A stretch of DNA of 64,000 bases from Mucidula mucida (Eukaryota; Basidiomycota; Agaricomycetes; Agaricales; Physalacriaceae), in the NCBI GenBank assembly GCA_015501055.1, contig JADNYV010000083.1, forward strand, positions 83,373 to 147,372, given 5' to 3'. The notes beneath the pieces are model-generated. The model worked only from the letters and a program-made list of their open reading frames with translations, was not told the DNA's origin and did not search any database. Position 1 is the first letter of the stretch. Every line of letters starts with the position of its first letter. Position numbers and translations under genes: made by a program. Shown piece after piece: positions 46,443 through 56,554 of the stretch.

Positions 46443-46639
46443 CGAGAAAATTAGGCATCTACAGGGCTGGGCGTTAGCACGAGAAGAGAGGTGCTATATA
46501 GAGCTTACTGTGCTAGATTTCACCAAGTCTGGACAGGTCCTTTGTGGCTACTGAAAGTTCAGTGAAGGGTGGGTAAAGCAAGTTAGAGGGCGTGTTCGTG
46601 ATTGCGCGCTTGTGACTGTCAACGTGACCCTGTTCATCT

Positions 46640-46800
46640 TTACCGCCCATCACTGTCATCGTCCACGGCGGGCGAGCACGACGTCCTCAACGACAGTGCG
46701 GAGGTTATCAAAATCTCTCACGACGAGGTCTCGCTTTCAGGAATGCGCTGTGTGATCGTACTAGCTTCTGATTCGTTGTGTGCGACCGTTTAAGCGCTGG
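46640..46800 (+). pseudogene. Fragment of the TOF1 5' end
   Basis: Plus-strand sequence reading AGEHDVLNDSAEVIKISHDE matches the first residues of TOF1 (AGEHDVLDISDDNAEVIDIS). It is followed by an unrelated stretch RCVIVLASDSL that is shared with the other fragment at 53597-53790. It is far too short to encode a function. It marks the mirror symmetry around TOF1. Confidence 0.7.
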
Positions 46801-47334
46801 TGGCAAGTTCTTCTTGATCTTCTGATTCTTCTCTGACACCGGTTCTGTAAGTACTCTCTGCCTCGCCCCGGGAACGGTATGTATCCAGCATGTAGAATCG
46901 CGAACTTGGTCTGAGCGCAGCCTATGCCACTTAAACAAATCTCTCTGACACCTTAAACAAATCGGTCGGACAATACTCTCCCATCCCTTTAGACAACCGG
47001 GTCTGGTCTAACTTTCTCGCTGGGTACCCATTTCCACGTCCGTCTACGCCTTCCATATCAAATAATCGCTGCAATCGATAAGCCTTTCCCGCTGTTCTTC
47101 AGGTATAGCACACGGTGAGAGCGGTTCTGATGGAAACCATCTAGCGCTTCATGTAGTCCAGCATGATCATGAGGTAGCTAAGCGCTCGCGCTGTTCTTCT
47201 TTAAATACCAAGGCATTGACCGTTCGCTTCCAGCTCCTCTCTAATCGTCATAATCAGTGAGCCCGAGCCCTTCATAATGGTATACTCTGCATACTCACCT
47301 TCGACTTCAGATACCTCCTGTGGCTCATATATGT

Positions 47335-47960
47335 CGCAAACCAATGCCCCCGACGTCTACCCGCGTCCAAGCATCCCACAGCATCAGGACCCGGTCCCGT
47401 CGAGAGGCTTCATGACCTAGACCAATCGACTCCGACAGTGTCCAACACAGAGCGTCGTTGGACGGCCTACACAATACGCTTCTTAACTGCTATTTCCCCG
47501 CCACAGCGAACTTTATGGTCAAACAAATTCCTTGTAGCAGCAATAACATTCCATCCGGTATGACTGCTCTTTCTTGCACTGCGACTGATTCCTAAGTACG
47601 ATGCACCACATGAGCTGAGTCCGGGATTTGTAGTTTGTAAATCTGGAGCAGACTTGCATGCCGACATTCCCATCCTCAGTGGGAGTTCAAGCGGCATGAT
47701 CCTGAGGCTTCGCAAACGGAGCAAAATGCTGCGCAGTATAGAGCTTGGATTTCAGCCGATAGGGCGAAGCGCGCCGCTAGGACGGCAAACCTTTTCATAT
47801 TGACCCTCGTCAGTGAGAAGGCCGTGGTGATGACGATCTCGCAGTCGAAATCGTCTCAATCCGTGGTCATCACGGAGTGCGCCAGAGTCCTGGATCCCCT
47901 GATACATGAAGTATTGTCGGCTTTGCTTGCACAATACGAATGAGCACGTCGTTGGTTGTG
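47335..47960 (+). pseudogene. Decayed copy of the 203-residue protein gene
   Basis: Reverse-orientation, frame-broken copy of 52452-53063: PRPSIPQHQDPVPS (original PRPGIPEHQDPVPS), NTLLNCYFPATANFMVK (original NTLLNCYFPATSNFMVK), then FVVCKSGADLHADIPIL. An early stop follows DPVPSRGFMT. The flanking 47100-47200 sequence also mirrors 53210-53290. Confidence 0.75.
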
Positions 47961-48079
47961 TATTACGGTACCACCAATCACCCGCGTTTATTTGAACTTT
48001 GTGAATCATTTACTTTTCTGGTCCGAGTACGAGATGCGTATCAAGTGGCGCTAATCATTACTTATCCGGCGGCTAGTAG

Positions 48080-48250
48080 AACGCGAAGTGTCCAGGGAGT
48101 CGCGGCGACCACTACATCTGCTACCAAAGAAGTAGATGACCCCGATGACTAAGTACTTTCCAGGTTGAAACTTCCTAGCTTTTCTTGATATCTGTTTGAA
48201 CTGTGATGATTCAATTCGTCGTGCCTTCAAATTGACTAGAGTGAACTGAG
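48080..48250 (+). pseudogene. Third remnant of the secreted protein gene (last exon and 3' flank)
   Basis: CGGCGACCACTACATCTGCTA (48102-48122) and the following stop correspond to the last exon GDHYICYYNK of the gene at 45188, here altered to ...YICYQRSR. The 3' flank (CTAGCTTTTC, TTCAATTCGTCGTGC) matches 45750-45785. Exons 1-3 are absent. Confidence 0.65.
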
Positions 48251-48482
48251 TTTCACAATTATGTATGGACAAATGTCTCTGGCTTGTTGTCGTCCTCTAG
48301 GCATGATGATTATTTCAGTGACAGGAAAAGAAAAGCGTGATAGGGACGTGTTAGCAACTGATTTCAAATGTTCAGCAAGGCGTAGGGCATTTGCCATTCG
48401 ATGGTAGGTTGTAGCTGTTGGGTCTTGGTAGCTTGAAACCGACGGACTCACTTGCAAAAAAATTAGTCTATCCCGAGGATAG

Positions 48483-48550
48483 ACGACTAGCCTGAGTCGA
48501 ACAGGCGTTCGCATACATAGCAAGGTGCTTTACCGTTAAGCTACAATCGT
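48483..48550 (-). ncRNA. tRNA-like element, copy e, with T7 terminator
   Basis: 68 nt. Acceptor-like stem ACGATTG/TAGTCGT, D-arm GCTT-AACGGTA-AAGC and T-arm GCCTG-TTCGACT-CAGGC. The 19 nt central part does not make an anticodon stem. Downstream on the minus strand an eight-base hairpin (GTCTATCC-TCG-GGATAGAC, 48467-48485) is followed by seven T residues (48456-48462), a plausible Pol III stop. Related to copy d at 44188-44256, and both lie next to copies of the secreted-protein gene. Confidence 0.6.
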
Positions 48551-48585
48551 GCGTTTGCGCTCCATGGTGCGCAAACGCACGATTG
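48544..48585. repeat. 17 bp near-perfect palindrome overlapping tRNA-like 5' end
   Basis: Arms CAATCGTGCGTTTGCGC (48544-48560) and its reverse complement (48569-48585) with an 8 nt loop TCCATGGT that itself contains palindromic CCATGG. The left arm begins inside the acceptor stem of the tRNA-like element, so the duplex would extend outward from it. Confidence 0.9.
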
Positions 48586-48589
48586 GCCA

Positions 48590-49054
48590 ACCATTTCCGT
48601 CATGACGCCTTCGAGAAAGACCTCAACACAAACCTATTCACACCACAATACGCTAAAGGGCTGCTAAGATCTTTCGAATAAACTGTTACGAACTTTAATA
48701 GCTATTCGATCTTATTCCGGAAGTGGCAGTGGCTTGCGCACAACTTTAGTCCGATCGCTGGTGGAAACTGGAAAGTTGGATCTGGACGGCGTTCGCATTG
48801 CATCAAGCCTGTGGAGAGCGCCATGTTCAATCAAGGCAATTCACGAGGAAACGTACCCAATCGGAGGGGAGGCGTATTCGATAATCATCGACAGTTGAAG
48901 TTACCAACTTGAACTATGTAGTTCAGAACCGAACTCATTCTCAAATTCGATGTTACTTAATCTTTGCGACGGGAAAAGAGACCATTCACGTCCAATAAAC
49001 GAAATAAAGAAAAAATCCGGAGATGATATGTAACAGCAAATGAACAAACAATCC
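48590..49054. other. 3' flank of TOF1, nothing else recognised
   Basis: About 450 bp after the hairpin. No frame with content. AAATAAAG-like sequence near 49005 on the plus strand is not on the TOF1 strand. Confidence 0.4.
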
Positions 49055-52000
49055 TCACTCCTCCTCATCGTCAGTCAGAAGCAGCCGCTTCGCTTTCCTA
49101 GGATGCACTACCTCCTCATCCTCCTCCTGAATTGGCGACGTCTTTGCAGCTTTCAACACGGGCTTCGGTCTTGGTCTGGGTTTCGGTGGCGCCTCCACAT
49201 GCTCCTCATTATCATCGTCCGCGTCCGAGTCCGCCGCCATCTCCACATCCACATCCGCATCACTCTCCGCTGCAGTCGACTTGCGCTTCTTTCGCTTCGC
49301 GCCATCGTCCTCCGCCTTTTTCTTCCGCTTCTTCGTCCCATGCGAGCGCATGCCCTCCGGCCGCTCCGCATACATATTCGCCGGTTTGGTCCTATTCAAC
49401 CGCCGTTCTTCCTCCTGCTTCAGGAACGACTCCATATCGCCGTATTCCTCGTCACTATCCTCGATGAACTGCGCGCTCTTGTACTGCTCTTTCTCCTTCT
49501 CCTTGCGCTTTCTCTTCTCCGTTGCCTCTGCATCGTCTCGTTTACGCCTTGACTTCTTTGTTTTGATCTTTTTCTTCCTCGTCTTACCGCCTTCTCCATC
49601 GGAAACCTCTTCATAGTTGGCTTCTCCATCCGAATCCGATGACGAGGAAGAACTGGCAACCTTGCGTCGCCGACGAGTCGTCTTGCTGACCAGCTCCTCG
49701 TTAATCTCGATAGGCGTCTCCAAAAACTCTGTCACAACTGATAGGTACCTTTCTGCATCGGAGCCCTCGGGGAAACTCCATTGCAGCTCTCCGTCGACGC
49801 CTTCTTCGTCAATCTTGAATCCACATAGTCGCAATACGAGTTTGAGGTGCGCGTCCTTCGTGACTGCTTTCCCTCGCTCATCGCTCGTGATTGGAACAAC
49901 GAATCCGCCCTTGTCCATCTTTAGCCAAGCAACTGCCTGAGTCAAGAGCTGCAAGAGAGTTAATGAAGAACCCTGCCATACGCGTTATGGCTTACCTCCT
50001 TAACCCATTCCGCCAGCTCAGAATCCTTCCCTTGTAGAGCCTTCAACGCGATGCCCATCTGTTCCTTCCAACTGTAGCCGTCCTTGACGTGTAGCTCCTT
50101 CTCCACAGCAATCTTCTCCTTCCTCTGTCGCTTCTCCTTCTTCTGGTCCTCCCAGCTAGAGAACTTCTTCCAGTCGCCCCTGGTGCGCGGAAAGAATGCC
50201 TCCACAAGTAACATGTCGTACGTTTCGAGACCTTTGAAGAACTGGCGGAGGACGAAATGTATGAATTTAACGAGGTCTTTCTCTTTGGGCAGCTCGCGGA
50301 GGAGCCGCTGGAAAAGAATGAGGGTAGAAACGTTGAAATAAAGACCTTCCGCCTTGAGTTTGACGACTTGTCGGTGCATAAGGGAAAGTACATATTTCAT
50401 GGGTTTTGGCGTGGTGGAAAGGTGGGCGAGCAAAGCAGCTGTAATTTCGGCAGTAACGAATTTCTGCAACAGCCTAATCAGAATATGATTTCTGAAATGA
50501 AGAAAACACGTACGCTTTCAAACGCTTCAAAGCTCCAATTGATTTCGCCCTCGCCGCCTTTCTTCCTACGGATCATCTTGTCGCTGCCCTCAAGCACCCG
50601 TAACAGCTCGTACGCCAATCGAATGCTCCCGTCAATCCTGAGCTTAAGCGCATCAAAGGAGATATCCAGCGTTTCGCCATTATATACCAACTGCCGCACA
50701 AACGTGTCCTTGTCCTCGAGCTGCTCTATCACCAGAATCAACTGCGTTAACGCGCCGACGCCAGCTTTCACCTCGCCAAGGCGTTTCGGTTTGTCATCGA
50801 GCGCCTCCCGAATACGGCGCAGCACCCAAGCGACCCATGTGCGCTCTGTAATCTCCGCAATGAGACCCAAATCTCTTTCCGGTCGCGAGAGGAAGAACGC
50901 TAGGACCCACGTCGAGAAGCACATAAGCCGAAGGTGGTCGCCTTCATTAATCTTTGGGCGCTCTGCACGTATGTCCTTGATGATCTCGCTGATAAACGGG
51001 TTGAAGGCACCCTCAAGGAATCCGGTTATGAGCTCGCGGAGAGCCTTGTCGGCGGAGGGAGTAAGCATCTCTTCGACTGGGACCTCTCGCGGAGGGCGAG
51101 CACGCGCTTTTTTGGAGAGATCCCAGAGAGAAGTCGCCGATGTCTTGGGATCGACGGCTTGTCCGCGATGTAATACGAATGGCTTGGATGCTGCGCTGTT
51201 TTTAAGCGTTACCTGGATGGTGGTTCCAAAGCGGGAATGCCGTGAAGCGGCGGGCCTCTTCTTGAGCTCCGCGTCAGCCGCCAGGAGATTCTTGAGAGAG
51301 GATTTGGTAGCTTCGGTCACTGCTGGGGGGACGAATCGCGTAAGAAGGTACAAGGTTTCGAGCACCACGGTGTTGAAGGAGGAGAACAGAGGGTCATGCG
51401 AAGTGTTCGCGGCAATGGTGAGAAGGAGATCCGTGGCATGAGTGGCTTTCAAGCGCAGGATATAGGATGAGCTTTCGCTCTTGACGAAGGCAAGGTTTCG
51501 GTAGAGATGCAATATCACGTTTATGACCTGCCCGTCGCGTGGAGAACGCTCTTTGGCCGGTTTGGCCAAGGGTGGTAGGAGGATGGCAAAAATCGCCTCG
51601 AGCACTTTGGGGGCACAGAGCGCGGTTTTGTACGCGTCGTGCGCAGCCAGGAGATGCGTGTACTCTGGCCGCACGTCTGCATCTTCTTCATTCTCGTCCA
51701 ATTCCTTCAGCTCGGCGGCAACGTCCACTGGCCAGGTCATCGCAGTGATCAAGTCCACGGTCGCCACTGCACGCTTGTCTTCTGCGTCAAGCACCAGTAG
51801 CATGGGGATAAGATCTTTAATCATGGTACGCGCCTCCCACAGTAATCGCGCAACGATATCATCGTCCTTGCGCCACAGGCGCTTTAAATCCTTCAGACAC
51901 GCATACGCAGAGTCTCCGGGCCGGTATGGTGTCCCTCCTCCGAGCGCGTCGACCACCCGCTTGACTAGCGGTCGATAGGTCGCGTATTCCTCGGGCTCTT

Positions 52001-52103
52001 TGTAGTTGCCATCTATCTCGACACCCTCCTGCTCGCCGTCAGAGATGTCAATAACTTCGGCGTTGTCGTCTGAGATGTCGAGGACGTCGTGCTCGCCCGC
52101 CAT
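49055..52103 (-). CDS. TOF1: Topoisomerase 1-associated factor 1 / Timeless homologue (Tof1/Swi1)
   Basis: Three exons 52103-50514, 50463-49996 and 49948-49055, all phase 0, give 983 residues, about family size. Tof1/Swi1 with Csm3/Swi3 forms the fork protection complex that travels with the replisome, pauses forks and relays the S-phase checkpoint. Visible: acidic N-terminus (EHDVLDISDDNAEVIDIS), TIMELESS domain from about residue 45 (YRPLVKRVVDALGG, then helical repeats including VINVILHLYRNLAFVK, LIAEITERTWVAWVLRRIREAL), exon 2 KYVLSLMHRQVVKLKAEGLYFNVSTL, and a long charged tail of about 200 residues with several Lys/Arg clusters alternating with Asp/Glu runs (EDSDEEYGDMESFLKQEEERR). Nuclear. 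Short copies of its 5' end lie at 46640 and 53597, on either side. The start is chosen because the preceding sequence is not open. Confidence 0.9.
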
Positions 52104-52451
52104 GTAGGTGATAGTGATGGTGGTTAAAGAGGAAACAGGTCACGTTATGCGTCACAGGCGCGCTGTCACGATATACTGCCAAGTCTTGTTTCGGTCTTGT
52201 TCTTTCGACATTGCTTTAATGTGCACCCTGTATGAAGGCCTGAGCAATCAATAGCCCCGACCATTTTTCGAAATAACTGTTGAATGTCCGAATCTCGTCG
52301 CGTCCAATGCCCGCGAGGTTTATCGATCAGAGTTCAGCCTGAGCCTCATAATCAAAACTAGAAACGCGCGCGGAGGTGGTTCATCTAACTGATACATAGT
52401 ATGATGTACTAAGCAGCTTGACACGGATGCTACTAAAGAGGATATGTACAA

Positions 52452-53063
52452 TTACTCGTATTTGGCAGGCAAATCTGTCAATATTTTGTGGAGCCTGCTA
52501 TCCAGGACATTGACGAATTTCATCATCATGAGCCCGTCTGTGCTAGGCACCATGAGTATCACCGAGGATTGCTCGATGATGGCGAAGTACACAGCGTGCT
52601 GTTCACCCACAGCGGCGTTATGTTCCGCATACGCGGCACACCACCGTCGGTATCGCTCAATTTGCCCCGCCGCGCGATGAACACCACCAGCGTCATCCCG
52701 ATTAAGCTCCCAGACCAGGAGGGGAATGTCGCCATTCACGTCTGCTCCATATTTGCAGACCACAAAGTGTGATATGTCATCCGCCTCGACGGGCGGGTCG
52801 TAGGAATCAATCGAAATGGCACCAGTAAGATATTCGTTGGACGCAAAAACGTTACGAAGACGAGGAATTGGTTTGACCATGAAGTTCGAGGTGGCGGGGA
52901 AATAGCAGTTCAGAAGCGTATTGTGAAGGCCTCCATACTGAACCCTGTCCGAGTCGAGTTGGTTCATGTCCTGAAGCCTCTGGCAGAGCCATGATGGGAC
53001 CGGGTCCTGGTGCTCTGGAATGCCTGGACGCGGGTACACGAATGGGGTACTGGGTTGCGACAT
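52452..53063 (-). CDS. Unidentified 203-residue protein, possible PD-(D/E)XK fold
   Basis: Single exon, intact. No family recognised with certainty. The order AISIDSYDPP, then IPLLVWELNRDD, then a helix with QIERYRRWCAAYAEH, then VYFAIIEQSSVILMVPS resembles the core of PD-(D/E)XK nuclease-like domains (Asp, Glu-x-Asn in place of the usual Glu-x-Lys, and a Gln-bearing helix). The replacement of the catalytic Lys suggests a non-nuclease member if the fold is right. The N-terminus has a Pro-rich motif VYPRPGIPEHQDPVP. The gene lies 350 bp upstream of TOF1 on the same strand, and its mirror copy at 47335-47960 is broken. Confidence 0.65.
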   Translation of the reverse strand: MSQPSTPFVYPRPGIPEHQDPVPSWLCQRLQDMNQLDSDRVQYGGLHNTLLNCYFPATSNFMVKPIPRLRNVFASNEYLTGAISIDSYDPPVEADDISHFVVCKYGADVNGDIPLLVWELNRDDAGGVHRAAGQIERYRRWCAAYAEHNAAVGEQHAVYFAIIEQSSVILMVPSTDGLMMMKFVNVLDSRLHKILTDLPAKYE

Positions 53064-53596
53064 GTAATAATACGAGCCACAGGAAGTGTCTGAAGATGAA
53101 GGTGAGTATGCAGAGTTTATGAAGGGCTTGGGCTCACTGATTATGACGGTTTGAGAGGAGTTGTGCGCGAACGGTCAATGCCTTGCTATTTAACGGGGAA
53201 CAGGGCGAGCGCTTAGGCTACCTCATGATGATGCTGGACTACAGGAAGCGCTAGATGGTTTCCATCAGAACCGCTCTCACCGTATGCGATACAGTTAAAA
53301 AGGCTTATCGATTTCAGTGATTATTTGATATGGAAGGTGTACGTAGATGGACGTGGAAGTGGGTACCCAGCGAGAAAGTTCGACCAGACCTAGACGTCTA
53401 AAGCGATAGTCGTGGAGTCAGGGCATATGAGTATCGTCAGACAGATTTTTGAAGTGGCCCCAGAGGTTGCACTTAGACCAAGTTGGCGATTAAAGATTTC
53501 GCATGCTAGATACATTCCGTTCCCGGGGCGAGGCAGAGAATACAGACCCGGTGTTAGGGAACAATCAAAAGATCAAGCAGAACTTGCCACCATCGC

Positions 53597-53790
53597 TCAA
53601 ATGGTCGCACTCAAGGAATCAGATGCTAGTACGATCACACAGCGCGTTACTGAATGCGAGATCTCGTCGTGAGAGATGTCGATAACTTCCACACTGTCGT
53701 CGAGGACGTCGTCATTTGACTCATTTCCCACCATGGATAGTGGCAGTGATGAGACGAACAGGGTCACGTTGACAGTCATCACCGCCAAAT
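53597..53790 (-). pseudogene. Second fragment of the TOF1 5' end
   Basis: Minus-strand reading ESNDDVLDDSVEVIDISHDE matches the TOF1 N-terminus more loosely. It is followed by RCVIVLASDSLSATI, nearly identical to the fragment at 46640-46800 and absent from TOF1 itself. It is therefore the mirror partner of that fragment, not a direct copy of the present gene. Confidence 0.65.
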
Positions 53791-53971
53791 CAGCGCGGTG
53801 TCACGAAATCGGAACACGCCTTGGCCCTTCGCCTTCAGCTCCAACTTTGCTCTAATACCCGCCCTTCACTGGGCTTTCAATATCCACGCAGTACCTGTTC
53901 ATACTAATCAAAATCTCGCCTAGTACGCAAATGTCACTCATAACTTTCCGTATTGACGCAGAGTGCTACAG

Positions 53972-54434
53972 ATGCCTAACTACTTCGGTGGTTACTACCT
54001 CCCCAGCCCCGCCACGCGCCGCATCTTGAAGAACATGCAGATCGACGACACAGGCATCGATTATTGGCGCATCAATTTCCCCATTAACGACTGGCTCGCC
54101 AAACACGCCAAAAAGGACGTCTTCGGGCGAGAACCACGGCGTCGTCCTCGTAACATCCACGTGGCTGGACGGTTATGAGGAGGACGTCTCGTTCAAGGAA
54201 GGAGAGAAAGAGAAGAGAGTGAAGGAGTGGCTCGTGAACGACGGTGGCGCAAAGGAGGGCGATTTGCAGTGGATGTCCAATGTGTGCGACAATTACCATA
54301 TTACACGCCGTGGATGTGCTCGTCCCAGAGAGAACTCCGCTTTTGGCCGTGTAGGTCTTTTAACGGACGAACAGGTTACGAAATTTGTGGCTGCTGGTTT
54401 ACCACGCGATTTTGTGGAGACGGAGGGACTTTAG
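53972..54434 (+). pseudogene. MPNYFGGYY gene, one frameshift, function unknown
   Basis: Reads MPNYFGGYYLPSPATRRILK, then NMQIDDTGIDYWRINFPIND and WLAKHAKKDV, then loses frame near 54123. It resumes one base later as ENHGVVLVTSTWLDGYEED, EGEKEKRVKEWLVNDGG, DLQWMSNVCDN and ends DFVETEGL. About 154 residues if the frame were continuous. No known domain recognised; the alternating aromatic and charged pattern suggests a soluble globular protein. The mirror copy at 46100-46442 has a stop at a different place and still contains extra residues at the break point. The break could be a deletion or an unrecognised intron. Confidence 0.6.
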
Positions 54435-54913
54435 CTGTAGGGTCTCTCACGTTCTGATCTTCTACTCTTGGGCGTAGTTGTATCTTGGAACCTTACTGTG
54501 CTGTCCAACGTGCTTTCTCTCACCCGTTCATTGATGCGTCGAGGCTGGCTTCTCGATTTCTGACACATGATTAAACATGGCGCTCTTGGAAGGCTTGTAT
54601 GCGTCGCTACAACACTGTTGAATGCGAGGCAGATCCAGGTTTCCACCACCATTGGCGATTGGACTGAGCTTTGGATGAACAGGCGGGTTGTCATAAGAAG
54701 GGATCATGCTGAGTGCTGATTATATTTTATGTATCGAACGACTTTCGACATTGCTTAAATAACCACCCTCTACGGAGAACTTAACAGCCACGACCGTTTC
54801 TCAAATACATGTTGGACGAGTTTTCTGATCAGAATCCAGAGTTCAAACGCGAGAGTGACCGTGGTAGATGATTGTGGAGAACGACGTGGCCGGGGCACCA
54901 CAAAAGTGCCGTG

Positions 54914-54975
54914 GCCGCTACCGTGCTACCGTGCACGCTACCGTGACCGCTACCGTTACAGTGGCCGCTACCGTT
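54914..54975. repeat. Short tandem-like GCTACCGT array
   Basis: The octamer GCTACCGT occurs five times within about 60 bp, separated by 0-11 bases (GCCGCTACCGT, GCTACCGT, GCACGCTACCGT, GACCGCTACCGT, GCCGCTACCGT). A looser set with TACCGTGCAT lies at 55634-55690. Confidence 0.75.
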
Positions 54976-55631
54976 AGTGCTGCCGCAAGTTCGAGGCAAC
55001 TTGAACCCTGAACTCGACTCGACTCGCTCGTTTACAGAAAAGGAAGGCAAGGCAGCGAGTTTCTGATGGACTTGCAAACTTACCTCGCCTCGGTTCCATA
55101 ATGGGACAAGGCAGGTGATGGCGGAGTTTAGATAGCAATCATCGTCTTACCGTCATGTACTCGTAACTCAATCGACTCTTTTCACTCATTCCCTCTGCTG
55201 TGTGACACGATGAGGGGAAAGGCGGGTGGTGTCCACCGCCTGTATATATTGGCACGGTGTGGCTGTGCTTAGCAACCGATGCTCTCAGTTGTTGACATAC
55301 CACCCGAAACCATAGAATATCTTATAGCACACGGAAAGATTACTGAACTAATGGATATGCTTCGGGAAGCACCATTGGCATCATAGATGACACTATTTCT
55401 AGTTATAATGGATTTTAATACTGTATATACTTCTCAGTACGGTGATAATACATCTATTCTTCAACTACATTTCAGCCTGGCAGCCTGCAGATGCCGCATA
55501 GCCGAGTTCCCGTTTTGGTCAACGAACTCGAGGTCGCTCGCTCCCAACTCGGAACTTGACTCGCCTCGACCAACCAAGCTTGCCAGGGTCATCGAACTTG
55601 AGCTCGCCTCGACTCGACTCGCGGCAGCACT
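54976..55631. mobile_element. Possible MITE-like element with 11 bp terminal inverted repeats
   Basis: AGTGCTGCCGC at 54976-54986 is answered by its exact reverse complement at 55621-55631. Inside each end lie CTCGACTCGACTCG-type repeats in opposite halves (55015 and 55607). About 656 bp, no coding capacity. The flanks TACCGTT and AGCTACCGT do not give a clean target-site duplication, so this could also be chance within a repeat-rich patch. Confidence 0.35.
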
Positions 55632-56554
55632 AGCTACCGTGCATCATTACCGTGCATCACTGCCGTGATGGACCCTGTTACCGTGCCATGCAGCGTTACG
55701 CAGACAAGGTCACACCATGACTTGAAAGCGTAACGCTGTTATGGGCGATCGCGTCTTGACTATCACCCACCACCAGCTATCACGATGTCTCTATCCACAC
55801 CGCGAATATATCTATTGCCTTCTTTGACAACCTATGGGGTAGCCCTTGCCACTGATTTCAATTTGAGACTCCGCTGACAACACCTGCACTGTGCCGCGCG
55901 CCTCCACGACGACAATGACCAACGAGTCGTGCGCGTCTGCCGCAAACTGTTTCTGGACCTAATCTGACTTCTTCTCTTTCCTTTTCTTTCCGCCACATCT
56001 GAACCGTTTACTCCGCCTTGTGACCCGCGCAAGCTGTTAGCGACTGACTATACAGTCGGACTCCCAATAACCCATACCCCTCGGTGGAGTCAAACAGGTA
56101 TGGGTTGTAAGGGTCCATGGGTTTAGAGAGGTCCCGTTATAGGGTAAACTTGAGACATTACTGAGGGATGCTACATTATTCTTCCCTTTCTTCTGCAGAC
56201 AAGTATCCAGAGAAACCGACGCAACGGAATTTGTGCCTTGAGGACAACAAGGGCATCCTTCAAAAGGCAGAGGGTTGTTGGCGACGTCGGAACGTGGTCA
56301 GAGCGTGACAGAACATGACGTTAGGGCCAGACGGCAAGTTTCCGAAAGGCATCCGAGCGGGCATCTAGCGCCACATATACAGATTAGATACGAGAGTCGA
56401 CGATATCCAATGTATATCTGCTGTGAACTACAAGCAAAGCTGCTCAAATGTGGCACAGGTATGGGTTTTAACCTCTTTATATGACCATGGATTATGGGGT
56501 ATGAGGACACTATGGGTTTTACCTGCAAACAACCTCGGTGGATCCCAAAATCTC

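Larger units (their letters stand above)
54435..56554. other. Gene-poor region before the retrotransposons
   Basis: No gene found. Contents seen: GCTACCGT repeats (54914-54975), a possible inverted-repeat element (54976-55631), and two clusters of the word TATGGGTT with inverted partners (56068-56130 and 56459-56525, for example AACCCATACC against GGTATGGGTT). The last may be the edge of another transposon. The remainder is unremarkable. Confidence 0.4.

Noticed and set aside
4576..48550. Calling the five tRNA-like elements as ordinary functional tRNA genes
   Set aside because: No five-base anticodon stem with a T33-anticodon loop can be drawn in any copy, and the central region differs between copies.
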